DNA from: Phytophthora colocasiae
Lineage: Eukaryota; Oomycota; Peronosporomycetes; Peronosporales; Peronosporaceae
Assembly (NCBI GenBank): GCA_018806915.1
Contig: JAGKQI010000010.1
Span: 1 to 64,000 of the forward strand
DNA length: 64,000 bases
Direction: 5' to 3'
Shown here: piece by piece, positions 43,071 to 53,003 of the stretch
How positions within the stretch are numbered: position 1 is the first letter of the stretch
How the letters are laid out: the number at the start of each line of letters is the position of its first letter
Translations under genes and position numbers: made by a program
Notes under the pieces: model-generated
The model's database searches: none
Seen by the model: only the letters and a program-made list of their open reading frames with translations
What the model was told of the DNA's origin: nothing

Positions 43071-43137
43071 GACACTGTTCTCGATGACGATCCCTCCTCA
43101 AGACGATCTTTTTGATCAATTCGCCGTATTTCTGCAT

Positions 43138-43770
43138 ATTATTCGCCAAGAGAATCCAGATGAAGCCGGGGTATGAGTGCGTTTGACCTCCCACAACTGG
43201 TTCTGTTGCTGCGAAGACCTGGCGCAGTTCACTAGTAACGTGTCTGTGTCGTTATCCCACACACCGGTGGCATGAAAGCCGCCTTGGCTGTACACGTGCT
43301 GGGCCGCCGTGCTGGTGACCTCGCTTAAGTATACTTCAGTAGCTGTTAGGAGGATCCGAGGCCATCGGTTGCCGACGCAAATTCTGGACTAAGTCACTTG
43401 GAGGTGAGCAGAAGTCAGTGTATTACGTGGCACAGAATTATCCTGTCGATGACGGGACACGGTCTCGTGAGCACGATTACGTTACGCATCTGGTCATGAT
43501 ATACTACCCGTACCACCGGTACGCATTGTTGCTTCTTCTGTTGAACAGAATCTGTTCTGTGGTAGGTTACTACTGGTAACCCTGCTCTATGGCCATTCTG
43601 GTCAGGATTCATTCGAGCAGAATTGAATAATTACACTATCGATCCGACAACTTGGCTTTAATCCGTCAAAAGATGTTCACCTGGAACAGCTCCTCAACTA
43701 TGGGTTGCTCAAGCGTCAATCTAGACAAGCAAAAGACTACTTGTAGTGCAACGAGTTGTCCACTCGCCAG
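43138..43770. other. Intergenic, possible old coding traces
   Basis: On minus, a frame without ATG is open from about 43388 to 43118 (for example HVYSQGGFHATGVWDNDTDT), which could be a decayed exon or a remnant of another element. No family recognised. The bZIP promoter should lie here. Confidence 0.35.
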
Positions 43771-44892
43771 TTAATCACTTCACTTTTGATTCCGTGCCTT
43801 GAATTCAATAAAAAGTATCCAGCGCCACGTCATGAAAATTGACGGTACGTCCCAACCGATCTAGATTTTGTAGCCATCTTCGACGCTAGCGCACACTACA
43901 ATCAGTTGGATGAAATGCTGAATCAAGAAGGAGTTGGTGTTCCATCTGATGGAGCTCCTGAAATGCTGTTCACCAAGAAACGCGCTGCTTCGCCACTCAC
44001 TCAGTTTCGTTTCCTCTCCAAACGGTTCCTGGATATGTATTGGCGATCACCGACTTACAACCTCACTCGCGTGGGGATGGCAATCTTCTTAGCTTTACTC
44101 TTTGGCGTTACGTTTCGAGAAGCAGACTACAAGACGTATCAAGGTCTGAATTCTGGTATGGGGATGATCTTCATGGCTACACTATTCAACGGAATGATAT
44201 CCTTCCAGTGTGTGCTGTCTGTATCGTCCGCTGATCGACCTGCATTCTATCGGGAGCGAGCAACACAGACGTACAACGCGTTTTGGTACTTTGTGGGCTC
44301 TTCAATTGTGGAGATCCCCTACGTCTTCGGCAGCACCTTCGTCTTTACTGCGATTTTCTTCCCGCTGGTGCAATTCACGGGCTTTGGGACGTTCCTACTG
44401 TACTGGATCAACACATCGTTTCTCATCCTGATGCTCACGTACATGGGGCAAATGTTTGTCTACGCGCTTCCAAGCGAGGAGGTAGCTGCAATCATTGGTG
44501 TGTTGGTGAACTCCATATTCTTCCTCTTCATGGGTTTCAGTCCTCCTGCAAACCTCATCCCGTCTGGCTACCACTGGTTGTACACGATTACCCCTCAGCG
44601 TTTTTCGCTCGCGATTCTCGGTGCGTTGGTGTTTGCGGATTGTCCGGAAGATCCTGTTTACAACGAAACAATGGACCAGTGGAGTGGTTTGCGCTCGGAG
44701 TTAAGCTGCCAACCACTCGTGAACGCGCCGGTGACAACTGGGAATGTCACTGTAAAAGAGTTCACAGAGGATGTATTTGGTATGAAGCATGACGAGATCT
44801 GGACGAATTTTTGCGTCGTTTTGGGCTTCATCGTCCTCTTCCGTGTACTTGCCCTACTTGCGCTCCGGTTCATTAACAGCCAGAGGCGTTAA
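43771..44892 (+). pseudogene. C-terminal membrane half of a PDR-type ABCG transporter (5'-truncated)
   Basis: The ORF from the ATG at 43906 encodes 328 residues matching the second transmembrane domain of PDR transporters. It has FTKKRAASPLTQFRFLSKRF, the membrane-proximal DMYWRSPTYNLTRVGMAIF, about six hydrophobic spans (for example MIFMATLFNGMISF; NSIFFLFMGFSPPANL) and FYRERATQTYNAFWY. It also has the conserved PxY/HW-type exit motif (IPSGYHWLYTITPQRF). Upstream, from about 43771, worn homology continues (VNHFTFDSVPC, KKYPA, TDLDFVAIFD), equivalent to the linker after the second nucleotide-binding domain. No ATP-binding cassette precedes it on this strand, so it cannot work alone. It faces the minus-strand transporter relic tail to tail. 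Confidence 0.85.
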
Positions 44893-45034
44893 CTACATGG
44901 TTGGTTTCACGTAAGACTTGTGGTGCTGTGCGCGTGTATTGCTGTTGGTTGAATGCTTCGAACTCTAGTGAAGTTTGGACTCACTGTTGAAGGTTACTGG
45001 GAGTTGTGATTGGGTCAGTCCATTGTCGTGGCGT

Positions 45035-48000
45035 TCATTCTTGTCTGCCTTTTGAAAGCTCTCGGACAAAACCCCAGCGTCGAGGAAGGATCAACAGTAG
45101 CTCGCGTTGTGGGCGGACTATTTTTTTGATTAGTTTACATATCGATCGACGCACGTGCACGTTTTGGTGAATTACTGGTTGAGGAAAAAGCGCACTCAAA
45201 GCTCGGAAAGAGAGAAAAAAGTATGGAGAGCGCAATGGAGTGATACCTGGTAGTTCTTGGAAATAATCTACCAGACGAAGGCAGTTTGGCCCTAAATCAC
45301 CGAAGAATACCGTTTCTCCACCACGCTTGAGCAGCAACAGACTGTCAAAGAGAAAAAACACTTCCATGGACGGCTGGTGGATCGTACACACGATGGTTCG
45401 ACCAGAGTTAGCAACCTTCCGCACTCCGTCCATGATGAGTTTAGCTGATCGAGCATCCAGACCGCTGGTCGGTTCGTCAAGGAATAAAACACTGGGTTGT
45501 GCCGCTAATTCCACACCAATAGTCAAGCGCTTCATCTGCTCCGTCGAGCTGCCACGAATGATTTGATCCGCGATGTCCCACATATCCAGTAATGTCAGAC
45601 ATTCATCCACAGAATCGTACTTGACGCTGTCTGGAACTCCACTATCCTGTCGTAGGAACGCGCTAAACGTAAGCGCCTCTCGCACTGTAGCAGCTTCCGA
45701 GTGCATATCCATTTGCTCACAGTACCCGGTGCATCTACGAATGGCCAAGTCACTCGCTTCGTATCCGTTCAACAAGATTTGGCCAGAGACAGAGCCTCCT
45801 GTCTTCCGGTTCGCAATTACGTCCATAAGAGTCGTTTTCCTGCCCCAGAAGCGCCCATGAGCGCTGTCATTCGTCCTGGAAGAGCATATCCACTGACCCC
45901 TTGAGAATCTCGATGGATTCCTTTGGATTCGACGGTTTCGGCACGGAATAGCGCGAATCTCGAAATGCTAACGTCACGGGGGTGAAAGACGTAGTCACGG
46001 GGACATTGAGAATGGCTTGGTCGTCTCCGGGCTTTGTGAGCGCTTTTGGGGTAGCTGCGAGAGCGTAGGCAGCTTCAAGCGTTGGTGATTGCTTCGTTGT
46101 TTCTTCGTCAGTTGGACTGTCACCCACCGCGACGTTTTCAGGTGCCTCGTAGCGCAAATACTCCAGTGAAAAATATCCCAATGTCAAGCAGCAGACGTAG
46201 AATGCAACCATATATACCACACAATACAAAATCCAGACCCGATCTGTTTTGAAATCGAAAAGCTGAAGGTAGTACTCGCCCATACGAAGTCCTCCAAACG
46301 TACTGCAATAGTTAATGTCCCCATACTCGCAAACATCCAAGTCGGCTGAACGATACTCAATAACAGCCAGCGCTCGCAACGTCCAGGACACAGGAGTCAT
46401 CCAATAGAGCCAAAGGAAGTAGTCTGGGATTTGGCTTTCCGTGATGATAAAGCCCGCGAAGATGATGAAGATGAGCGTGGCAGCCATAGAAATGGGTGTG
46501 GCAATGTTGATATCCTTGGACGCTGCAGTAAGTGAAAAGTAGAACGACCCCAGACTCACATTCGTGAGGAAAAGCACCAGCAGGAAGAGGAAGAACTCGC
46601 TCACATGCGATACAAAGCCACACATCCAGTACACGAGTGTGCCAAAGATCAGCGTCTCGGCTACACAAAGAGGTAGTTGGCTCACTGAGTTGGCTAGCAC
46701 GTAAGACGACGTGCGGAAGAAGTTGGCGCCGCGCTGCTTGTAGAAGATGTCACGCGCTGCGATAAACGTCGGTAGCTGTGACGCTTGACCCAGTGATAGG
46801 AACAGTGAGGCCGCGAAAATAATCCCGACAACAACTTGAATCTCCGTGGGGTCGAATTGGTAGAACGACGTGGCGTACAGAAGTCCCATGACTGTGATCA
46901 TAAGGCCACGGCCGAAGATGTAGGGCTTGTTGCGGACTGTGAGAAGCAGCTGACGACGCAGCAGTGTCCTCGTGTTCTGCCAAAAGGACTGGTGGAACTC
47001 TGGCATAGGCTTCATGTGCTGGTCAACATGTTCTAGCAAAGCTGGTTGGAGTGGCTCGTTCATCTTGCGCAGAGAAGATTGGTAGATATCTGACTCTCGA
47101 AAGACACTGGCGAACTCACTTGGCTCTCTCGGGTGAACGTAGTTGCGCATGGGATGTTCCACCTGATATTGAAATTGTTGCTTAGTGCCGAGATCCATTA
47201 GAAAGTCAGCCACATCGCGTCCAGTTGGACATTCAAAACCCAAACTGGCGAAGTATTCCACTACATCCTTCATCGGACCATGGTACATTACTTCACCTGC
47301 GTTTAGTATCAGGATATCGTCAAACAGAGCCACAACTTCTGGCGCCGGTTGCAACAGGGCAATGACCACCGTTTTGTTGAACTTTTGAGCCACACTGCGC
47401 TGTGTGGAGATGATGTCAAATGTTGCGGCGCTGTCCAGACCCGTGCTGATCTCGTCCATAAGGGTGACGTACTTGAGACCGAACTCCATTTCTCCAGTCG
47501 TAACTCTCTTCTTCTCTCCTCCAGAGATCCCTCTCATCAGTGCATCGCCAACTATTGTATCCTGACAGTCCTGGAGGCCCAACTGCTGGATGATGAGGTC
47601 CGGATAGTGCTCAAAGAGTTCCCGAGCAGCTTCCAGGGCCTGTTCGTTCTCCTCTTTAGTCCCTTGAGCCAGCAGCTCTTCTCCACGTCGAACCAGTTCC
47701 CCACCACAGAATGTATGGGCGAATTCGAGCGTCTCCCGCACTGTTAAAACAGCGAAATGCTTGTCTCGTTGCGTAACGTACGCCACAAACTGAGGAAGCT
47801 TGTGCTTCACTTGCTCTTGGCTCTCTCCATTGTACGTGATGTTCCCTACATGTGTCACATTTTTGGCCATAGGGAACCGTCCACTAAGCACTTTCAGTAG
47901 TGCGGACTTGCCTGACCCCGGCTGTCCGAGCACAAGTGTCATGGTTCCAGGCCGGAAGCTGCCCGTCACGTCCTTGAGGATTTCCTTTCGAGCCACGCGC

Positions 48001-48236
48001 TTCTTGCGGCCGAAAGCGGACATCACCAATCGGACAGAGTTCCAGAGTGTGGGGAGGCCGCTTGTCTCCTCAACAACAGGCACGTCGGCCGTCAAGGACA
48101 AGTGCTGGAAGCGGATCTCCATACTGGGAAGAGCACGACCCAGCGCACGCTCCAAGCGCGAGGCCACGAGCTCGTGCAAGGCCGCAGGTGTGCGATCCAA
48201 TAGAGCGGAAGAAGCTGTACACGATGCGGGTGACAT
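45035..48236 (-). pseudogene. PDR-type ABCG transporter: NBD1-TMD1-NBD2, lacking TMD2
   Basis: From the ATG at 48236, 789 codons are open. NBD1 has Walker A GQPGSGKSALLKVLSG, signature RGISGGEKKRVT and LMDEISTGLDSAA. TMD1 has six spans and the PDR region RAANFFRTSSYVLAN-like. The linker leads to a second cassette. Two single-base losses (in cccc at 45897-45900 and tttt at 45835-45838) shift the frame around Walker A of NBD2 (ASGAGK). NBD2 then reads on from 45826: DMHSEAATVREALTFSAFLR, FLDEPTSGLDARSAKLIM and TIHQPSMEVFFLFDSLLLL. Homology ends at about 45230 (VDYFQELPGITPL), where the second membrane domain should start. The remainder to 45035 is unrelated. Full-size PDR pumps export drugs and lipids at the plasma membrane; this copy would be truncated. 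Confidence 0.9.
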
Positions 48237-48519
48237 TCACTCTGGAGACTTGAGCTTGAAGCAGCAGATCTTGAAGTGAGCGGCTGTGAAGATGGCTGCA
48301 TTGACGTATGGCTACATTTCGATCAAAAGAGTGGGATGTTTGATGCGGTACAGACAGTGCCGTAGTTGCGGCGTACTTCCATCAGTGCAACTCCATTAGA
48401 ACAATGGCATTGACATTGCTGCCAAGTGTCCTGGGACGTTTCTGCCTGCAAATAGCCGTCTGCATTTGGAGCGATCTCCTTTTGAAGCTCCATTATAAGC
48501 TTGAGGTCGTTCAGAGCTC
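48237..48519. promoter_or_regulatory. Divergent promoter region
   Basis: A 283-bp spacer between the divergently transcribed ABC transporter and PDZ-tubby genes. It should hold both promoters. I could not identify a convincing initiator on either strand. Confidence 0.35.
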
Positions 48520-50652
48520 ATGTCGTTCTTCACGCTTGACACGTTCCAGCAGTACCATGAGGAGGTGGAAGCTGAGATGAAAGCCAAGACCGAGTCTAGT
48601 CCAGAGTCGACACCAACTAGTGGCAAGAGCAACGGGAAGCTACAAGAGAAGCGACCGACGTCTCCAAGTAAAGCAGCAAACACGAGACCCCTTTCAGCAC
48701 AAGCTGCCAGTGAACTCGACCCGTTGTCAGCGCTGAACCTCGCGCGAGCGGCAGATCCGTGGCTTGGCAACTCGTTGTTAACCCCCACAGCTTGTAGTTT
48801 CCTCGATAGTGCAGAAGGAGCCACAGCTTCAGCCGTAGCTGCAACGTCGTTGAAAGTGGTGGCTGTTGATAATGAAGAAGATTGGGGAGATTTCCACTTT
48901 GCTCCACATGAGGAGAAGCAGGTTGGTGGATCAGACAGTGACAACGGCTCGGACAGCAACAATGCGGAGCCGATAATGAGGAACAACCACCCTCGGTTGG
49001 ATATTATCCGGTCCGGTGCAAGTTTAACTGTCAGTTCTCCGTCGATGCTGCTTCGTAACAATACTCCGACCCACGCTGCATTGAACCGCCAGACATTCCC
49101 CAGTACGAGAAATGGAGAGAGCAAGGGCTTTGCAGCCACATTGTTGGACCGCCTGCTCTCGCTTGGGAACTCCTCACCACGCCTCAACGCCGCTAGCGCC
49201 AATAGAGATGTAGCAACAAAGCGAAACTACGACTCGTACGACGTCACTTTTGACTACGGTCCGGTCGGATTGGATCTTGAGACGGACTGGTACGGTCGTC
49301 AAGCTGTAGTGAAGGGATTCCGAGCGGTTAATTCAGCAGGAGACGAAGGTCCAGCTAAGCGCTGCGGAATGATTCGAGTCGGGGACGTTCTCACTGCCAT
49401 CAACGGCAACTCGTGCCTCGAAATGAACTTCCAGGAGACACTGGAGGCGCTTCGTATGGCTGGGAAATCGCGTCACACACTCCACTTCAAGTCTCTTGAA
49501 GCTGCTGGCGACTTGAGTATCTACGCGAGCGACAAGGACGTTGTCCAGGCCCGAGCCTTCATTCACCAGCACAAACAGCGCTTCTACCGTGCACCGCGCG
49601 CCGTTGAAGGCGCCAATCCGCACGAATTGGTTCTCGGCTGTATCGAGCGACTACGGGGGGAATTCGTCACCGCCTTGAACTTCCATCGGGAGGAAACAGG
49701 CGAGTTCTTGCTGGCTGCATCTTGTGCTAGTGACGGATCGGGTCCATTCATCTTCCACACTCTACGCGACTCCCATTTGCGGACGATGCGTGAGTTGCCT
49801 CAGAGTGAGGACTCTGCAGTGTACTTGGGTCGTCTAGAGCCAAGCTTTCTCGGCACCGAGTTCACACTGTTCGACCACCACACAGATACTTCCAAACAGC
49901 ACGATAATGAGCTCGCCTTCCTCGTGTACAGCGCCAATGTCCTTGGTCGTGTGCCAAATTCGCTCAAGTGTGTGGTCTCCAAGCCGGTGGAGGATACCGA
50001 TGAGGATGATCTAGAGACCCCCAAAAGCCCTAGCGCTCTCGGTCAGCAGCGCTCTGGAATGGGAAGTGATGGCGCCGTCTTCAACACGCACCGAGCCAGA
50101 CTTGGTCGCAACGCCGGTCTCTCTGACCGATTCAATCGCCAGCAGCAGTCGCGTAGTATGTCCATCACTGAACGGCTAAGGAGCTTCACCCTGGACGATC
50201 TTGACCTGCGCTTGGAGATGGCGACGGACGGAGCTCTCGGTTGGTTGGATGACGACGATGCTGACGGCCATGCCCGCTCCATGCGTGTCAAGCAGGCTCG
50301 ACTTCGAGGCGAACGCACCGCTTCAATGGGGGAGATTCCGTACGGAGCGGTGGAGCAAGAGGAGTTCGAGAAAGACTTGCTGGTCTTCGAGACGAAGCAG
50401 CCATCATGGAATGAGGAGCTCGGGGCTTGGACGCTGAACTTCCAGGGGCGCGTTAAAGTCGCCTCCAAGAAGAATTTTCTGCTAGTCGGGAACGACACAA
50501 ACGAACACGGTGACGAGGTTGAGATCACGGCGTTGCGCTTCGGTAAAGTGTCGAAAACTCGCTTCACGCTGGACTACGCCGCTCCTCTTGCCCCCATCCA
50601 GGCGCTCTCCGTCGCCTGCTCTGCCTTCGCCAACAAGCGAGCTGTTACGTAG
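48520..50652 (+). CDS. PDZ domain plus tubby-like C-terminal domain protein
   Basis: 710 residues, intact and intron-free. The N-terminal ~235 residues are low-complexity Ser/Pro/Asn with an acidic-tryptophan motif (EEDWGDFHF, ~res 118-126) similar to clathrin-adaptor-binding peptides. A PDZ-like domain (~237-327) has GPVGLDLE as a carboxylate-binding-loop equivalent, then AKRCGMIRVGDVLTAINGNS. From ~365 a tubby-type barrel begins (GEFVTALNFHREETGEFLLAA). It contains YLGRLEPSFLGTEFTLFDHH, ELAFLVYSANVLGRVPNSLK, and after an insert of about 140 residues PSWNEELGAWTLNFQGRVKVASKK, then LRFGKVSKTRFTLDYAAPLAP with the final helix ALSVACSAFANKRA. Tubby domains bind PI(4,5)P2. The KxR pair that contacts lipid in mouse Tubby aligns with RxE here, so lipid binding may differ. 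A membrane-linked adaptor is the inference. Confidence 0.85.
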   Translation: MSFFTLDTFQQYHEEVEAEMKAKTESSPESTPTSGKSNGKLQEKRPTSPSKAANTRPLSAQAASELDPLSALNLARAADPWLGNSLLTPTACSFLDSAEGATASAVAATSLKVVAVDNEEDWGDFHFAPHEEKQVGGSDSDNGSDSNNAEPIMRNNHPRLDIIRSGASLTVSSPSMLLRNNTPTHAALNRQTFPSTRNGESKGFAATLLDRLLSLGNSSPRLNAASANRDVATKRNYDSYDVTFDYGPVGLDLETDWYGRQAVVKGFRAVNSAGDEGPAKRCGMIRVGDVLTAINGNSCLEMNFQETLEALRMAGKSRHTLHFKSLEAAGDLSIYASDKDVVQARAFIHQHKQRFYRAPRAVEGANPHELVLGCIERLRGEFVTALNFHREETGEFLLAASCASDGSGPFIFHTLRDSHLRTMRELPQSEDSAVYLGRLEPSFLGTEFTLFDHHTDTSKQHDNELAFLVYSANVLGRVPNSLKCVVSKPVEDTDEDDLETPKSPSALGQQRSGMGSDGAVFNTHRARLGRNAGLSDRFNRQQQSRSMSITERLRSFTLDDLDLRLEMATDGALGWLDDDDADGHARSMRVKQARLRGERTASMGEIPYGAVEQEEFEKDLLVFETKQPSWNEELGAWTLNFQGRVKVASKKNFLLVGNDTNEHGDEVEITALRFGKVSKTRFTLDYAAPLAPIQALSVACSAFANKRAVT

Positions 50653-50755
50653 ATTGATATCGTCAGGATACAACAGCATTAATTTCCACTCGAAGTCTTG
50701 CATCACATTGCTCAAACCTTTTTTGACGATAGTTCAGGTCATTATCTACCTCCAC

Positions 50756-51713
50756 TTACATGTACGGCGGCACTTCCATTCCTGTAAGCAGCAAGTTGTC
50801 AGGCTCTTCGATGAACCTCTTAACCTCGCTTGATGGAATGAAAGCCACGTGACCTGCCAATGTCTGACGCATCTGCCATGCCGCATGAGCCTCTCGGTCG
50901 TGTATCGCCGGTTCTTCATCCCCCTGTACAATAGTAGGGACGATTCCCTCCACAATGCCCACACATCCATCCGTAGCAGCCCCCAACACTGCTCCACCGC
51001 ACATCCCTTCCTCCAGTAGCTCCTGACTCCATGCGAACTCCTGTCCACTGGAACTGCGGCCTACAAAATGACCCGTAACAGTCTTAGGGATCTGATAGCC
51101 TTGCTCTTCCTGCAGTTGTCTATGGCCCGAGAAAATGACAGAGTCGCCCTGCCCGCAAGGCTCCTGAAGTAGCGCCAGCGCCGGAACCCCAAACTGCTCT
51201 TCAGCTTGTCTCCAGCTCTCTGGGTCTTCCAGAGTCAGCAGCGCTAAGTCCCGACTCTCATGCGTCTGCACTTGGGGGGTTAATGGCAGTTCTAACAGCA
51301 CCTCCGCCTTGGTATTATCGGCGTCATCTCCCGTGACAGCCAGGAGCTGCAGCGAGTGGCGCACGTGGTCCTCATTCACGAACTGAAGCCAGTCCCACGT
51401 GGCCAAAAAGTACTTGGGGAATAACCATGGGCAAGCTACATGCTGACACGTGACAATAGCCAGCGAGGAGCTGGTGGGGTTCTTAGGAGAAGCTTGTAAG
51501 ACCACAGCAGAGCCACTGGAGACAGTATTTTCATAACGAGTTTATAGCGGTTAGAGAGATATTTCAAGGATAAAAAGTAGTGCGCTTTAAAGAGGAGATC
51601 ACGGGCTTAGTGGTGACATACCTGCTGAGGTAGTCCAGCGTCGTCATGCCCTGCTGCGGCAGGCAGAAGCGCGTCGTCAGAGACAGCACGGCACGCCTGC
51701 CTCCTGCCGCCAT
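50756..51713 (-). CDS. Trypsin-fold protein with Cys in place of the catalytic Ser; one intron
   Basis: Exons 51713-51622 and 51515-50756 (106-nt intron, gtatgt...ctccag) give 283 residues. The pattern follows the chymotrypsin fold: SLAIVTCQHVA with H56 (compare TAAH-type motifs), RDLALLTLEDPE with D120, and EEGMCGGAVLGAATDGCVGIVEGI with C203 where G-x-S-G-G serine is expected. The N-terminus (MAAGGRRAVLSLTTRF) is Arg-rich with few acids and could be an organelle presequence. No secretion signal is evident. Family knowledge: Cys nucleophiles on this fold occur in some chymotrypsin-like proteases, and similar oomycete/plant proteins exist whose activity is unclear. Whether this one cleaves peptides is open. 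ATG chosen because it is the first in the exon giving a basic leader; an upstream ATG at 51752 is also in frame. Confidence 0.65.
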
Positions 51714-51748
51714 GGATGAAAATTGGGTATTCAAAATGAGTACATTGC

Positions 51749-52645
51749 TCAAAAATTGAGTGTGGCTTTAAACTGGGTAAGTTGAAGTGGGATTACGGTG
51801 TCCTCAAGAGTGATCCGTGCCTGGTCGAACACCCTAGCCACGTTGTCGAGACTGCCAAGCTGCTTTAGCATTGGAGTCAAAATGTCGGACTGATTCACCA
51901 AACTCTTTACTCGGCCAGCGTTCTCATCCCATTCAAAACGTACCGATCCGCGCATCGTGAAGCGCCAACCTAGTAACTTCCCCGCGAGAGTTCGACCAAC
52001 AATGTCGTCGAGCAGATGGGGGAAGGCGTGGCGTAGCATTTCCTCTGTGACAGTCACACTCGTCATGGTGGATGCAACGACATAGTTCTGAGGCCCTCTC
52101 TTCAAACCAAGGAGCTCAATATCCAAGTCGCCATGACACGCTGAATAGCGTCTCCACTGCTCCATGATGGCTTCAGGACCAAACACACAGCCGTCGGTCA
52201 CGTCGGACGCCATCGCTGCTTGTAGGAAGTTGAACTGCGCGTCCAGCTCATACGGCGAACCACTGGAATCGTGTAGGACCACGGGTGCTTTGTATCCATG
52301 ACGGAACAGCCGGAAGTACTCGACCGCAACGCACCAAACATTGGATGTCGTGGGGATAACCGATAGCAAAGCCTCGTGCTGCCGCTCAAGCTTGGGTACC
52401 TGGCGCCTCAGCCACGCAATGTCTTGTTCGAGGTGCAGCGTGTACTCGTTGCGTTTCTTGCGGTATCTAGCCTGATTCCGGCGACACTGCTCTCGACGTC
52501 GTTCGACCTGGTCGACAATGGGGTTTCTCCACGCTGTTCTAGGGATCACGTGCTGCATCGCTGCTGGGAGTCTTTTTCGATAGTGTGGAAAGTTTGAAAG
52601 TACTTCTGTGTTGAACGGAGAAAGGATTGATGGCCAGAAGGGCAA
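51749..52645 (-). CDS. bZIP transcription factor, oomycete-type
   Basis: 298 residues from the ATG at 52645; the ATG at 52558 (MQHVIPRTAW) is an equally likely start. The basic region RREQCRRNQARYRKKRNEY has the invariant Asn and the Arg eight residues later, followed by a short zipper (LHLEQDIAWLRRQVPKLERQ). The rest is a domain of about 190 residues with VAVEYFRLFRHGYKAPVVLH, NYVVASTMTSVTVTEEMLRH and LGSLDNVARVFDQA, also present in the broken bZIP at 41442-43137. It binds DNA as a dimer; targets are unknown. Intact and intron-free. It lies just upstream of the trypsin-fold gene on the same strand, 36 bp apart from that gene's first ATG. Confidence 0.85.
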   Translation of the reverse strand: MPFWPSILSPFNTEVLSNFPHYRKRLPAAMQHVIPRTAWRNPIVDQVERRREQCRRNQARYRKKRNEYTLHLEQDIAWLRRQVPKLERQHEALLSVIPTTSNVWCVAVEYFRLFRHGYKAPVVLHDSSGSPYELDAQFNFLQAAMASDVTDGCVFGPEAIMEQWRRYSACHGDLDIELLGLKRGPQNYVVASTMTSVTVTEEMLRHAFPHLLDDIVGRTLAGKLLGWRFTMRGSVRFEWDENAGRVKSLVNQSDILTPMLKQLGSLDNVARVFDQARITLEDTVIPLQLTQFKATLNF

Positions 52646-53003
52646 TCCGTGCTTGCGTTGTCAGAATGTCCGACCGTCATGGTTACGGAACAGCGCGCGT
52701 AGTCATGGTTGCGGGACGGGTGCTCGTAAACCGATGTGCACAGTACCACACGATTTCTGTCGCACTTACAGGTACACTTCGTTAGAGTGTGAGACTTTCC
52801 AGCTGTGGGTCCAACAAAACCAGTAATGCCTGAATCAGTTAGACTCGTATTTACATGTAGACAGTAGCGTTTAAGGGGGTAAATGACAACGTATGGGGCG
52901 AATGTACGGAAGTCGCTCAAGTGAACACCCGTGTATCGTGATCACGTCATTTTCAAGAGGATCCAGATCTCGGTCTGCAACGACTGGAATCGCATCCACT
53001 TGC
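52646..53003. other. Intergenic upstream of the bZIP gene
   Basis: Upstream region of the intact bZIP. It should contain the promoter; no initiator was identified with confidence and no ORF of note is present. Confidence 0.4.

Larger units (their letters stand above)
41442..43137 (-). pseudogene. bZIP transcription factor gene interrupted by a hAT element
   Basis: Minus-strand coding from 43137 (MQKYGELIKKIV) reaches RRDRHREQCRLN, the first half of a bZIP basic region. It is then cut at 43070 by a 911-bp transposon and resumes at 42151 with QARYRKRQQKYLADLEAEIEHLREEI, the second half plus leucine zipper, continuing to 41442. Removing the element and one copy of the 8-bp duplication restores a single frame by inspection. 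After the zipper comes a domain of about 190 residues (VALEFFRLFRYGYIAPP; LGSVDNVARVFDGA in near form) shared with the intact bZIP at 51749-52645. bZIPs bind DNA as dimers. The start is uncertain: the frame stays open upstream to about 43240. The downstream ORF from 42236 starts inside the transposon and is not a natural protein. Confidence 0.88.

Noticed and set aside
48396..49202. 268-codon minus ORF opposite the PDZ-tubby start
   Set aside because: Antisense shadow; the plus frame has recognisable domains, the minus frame none.
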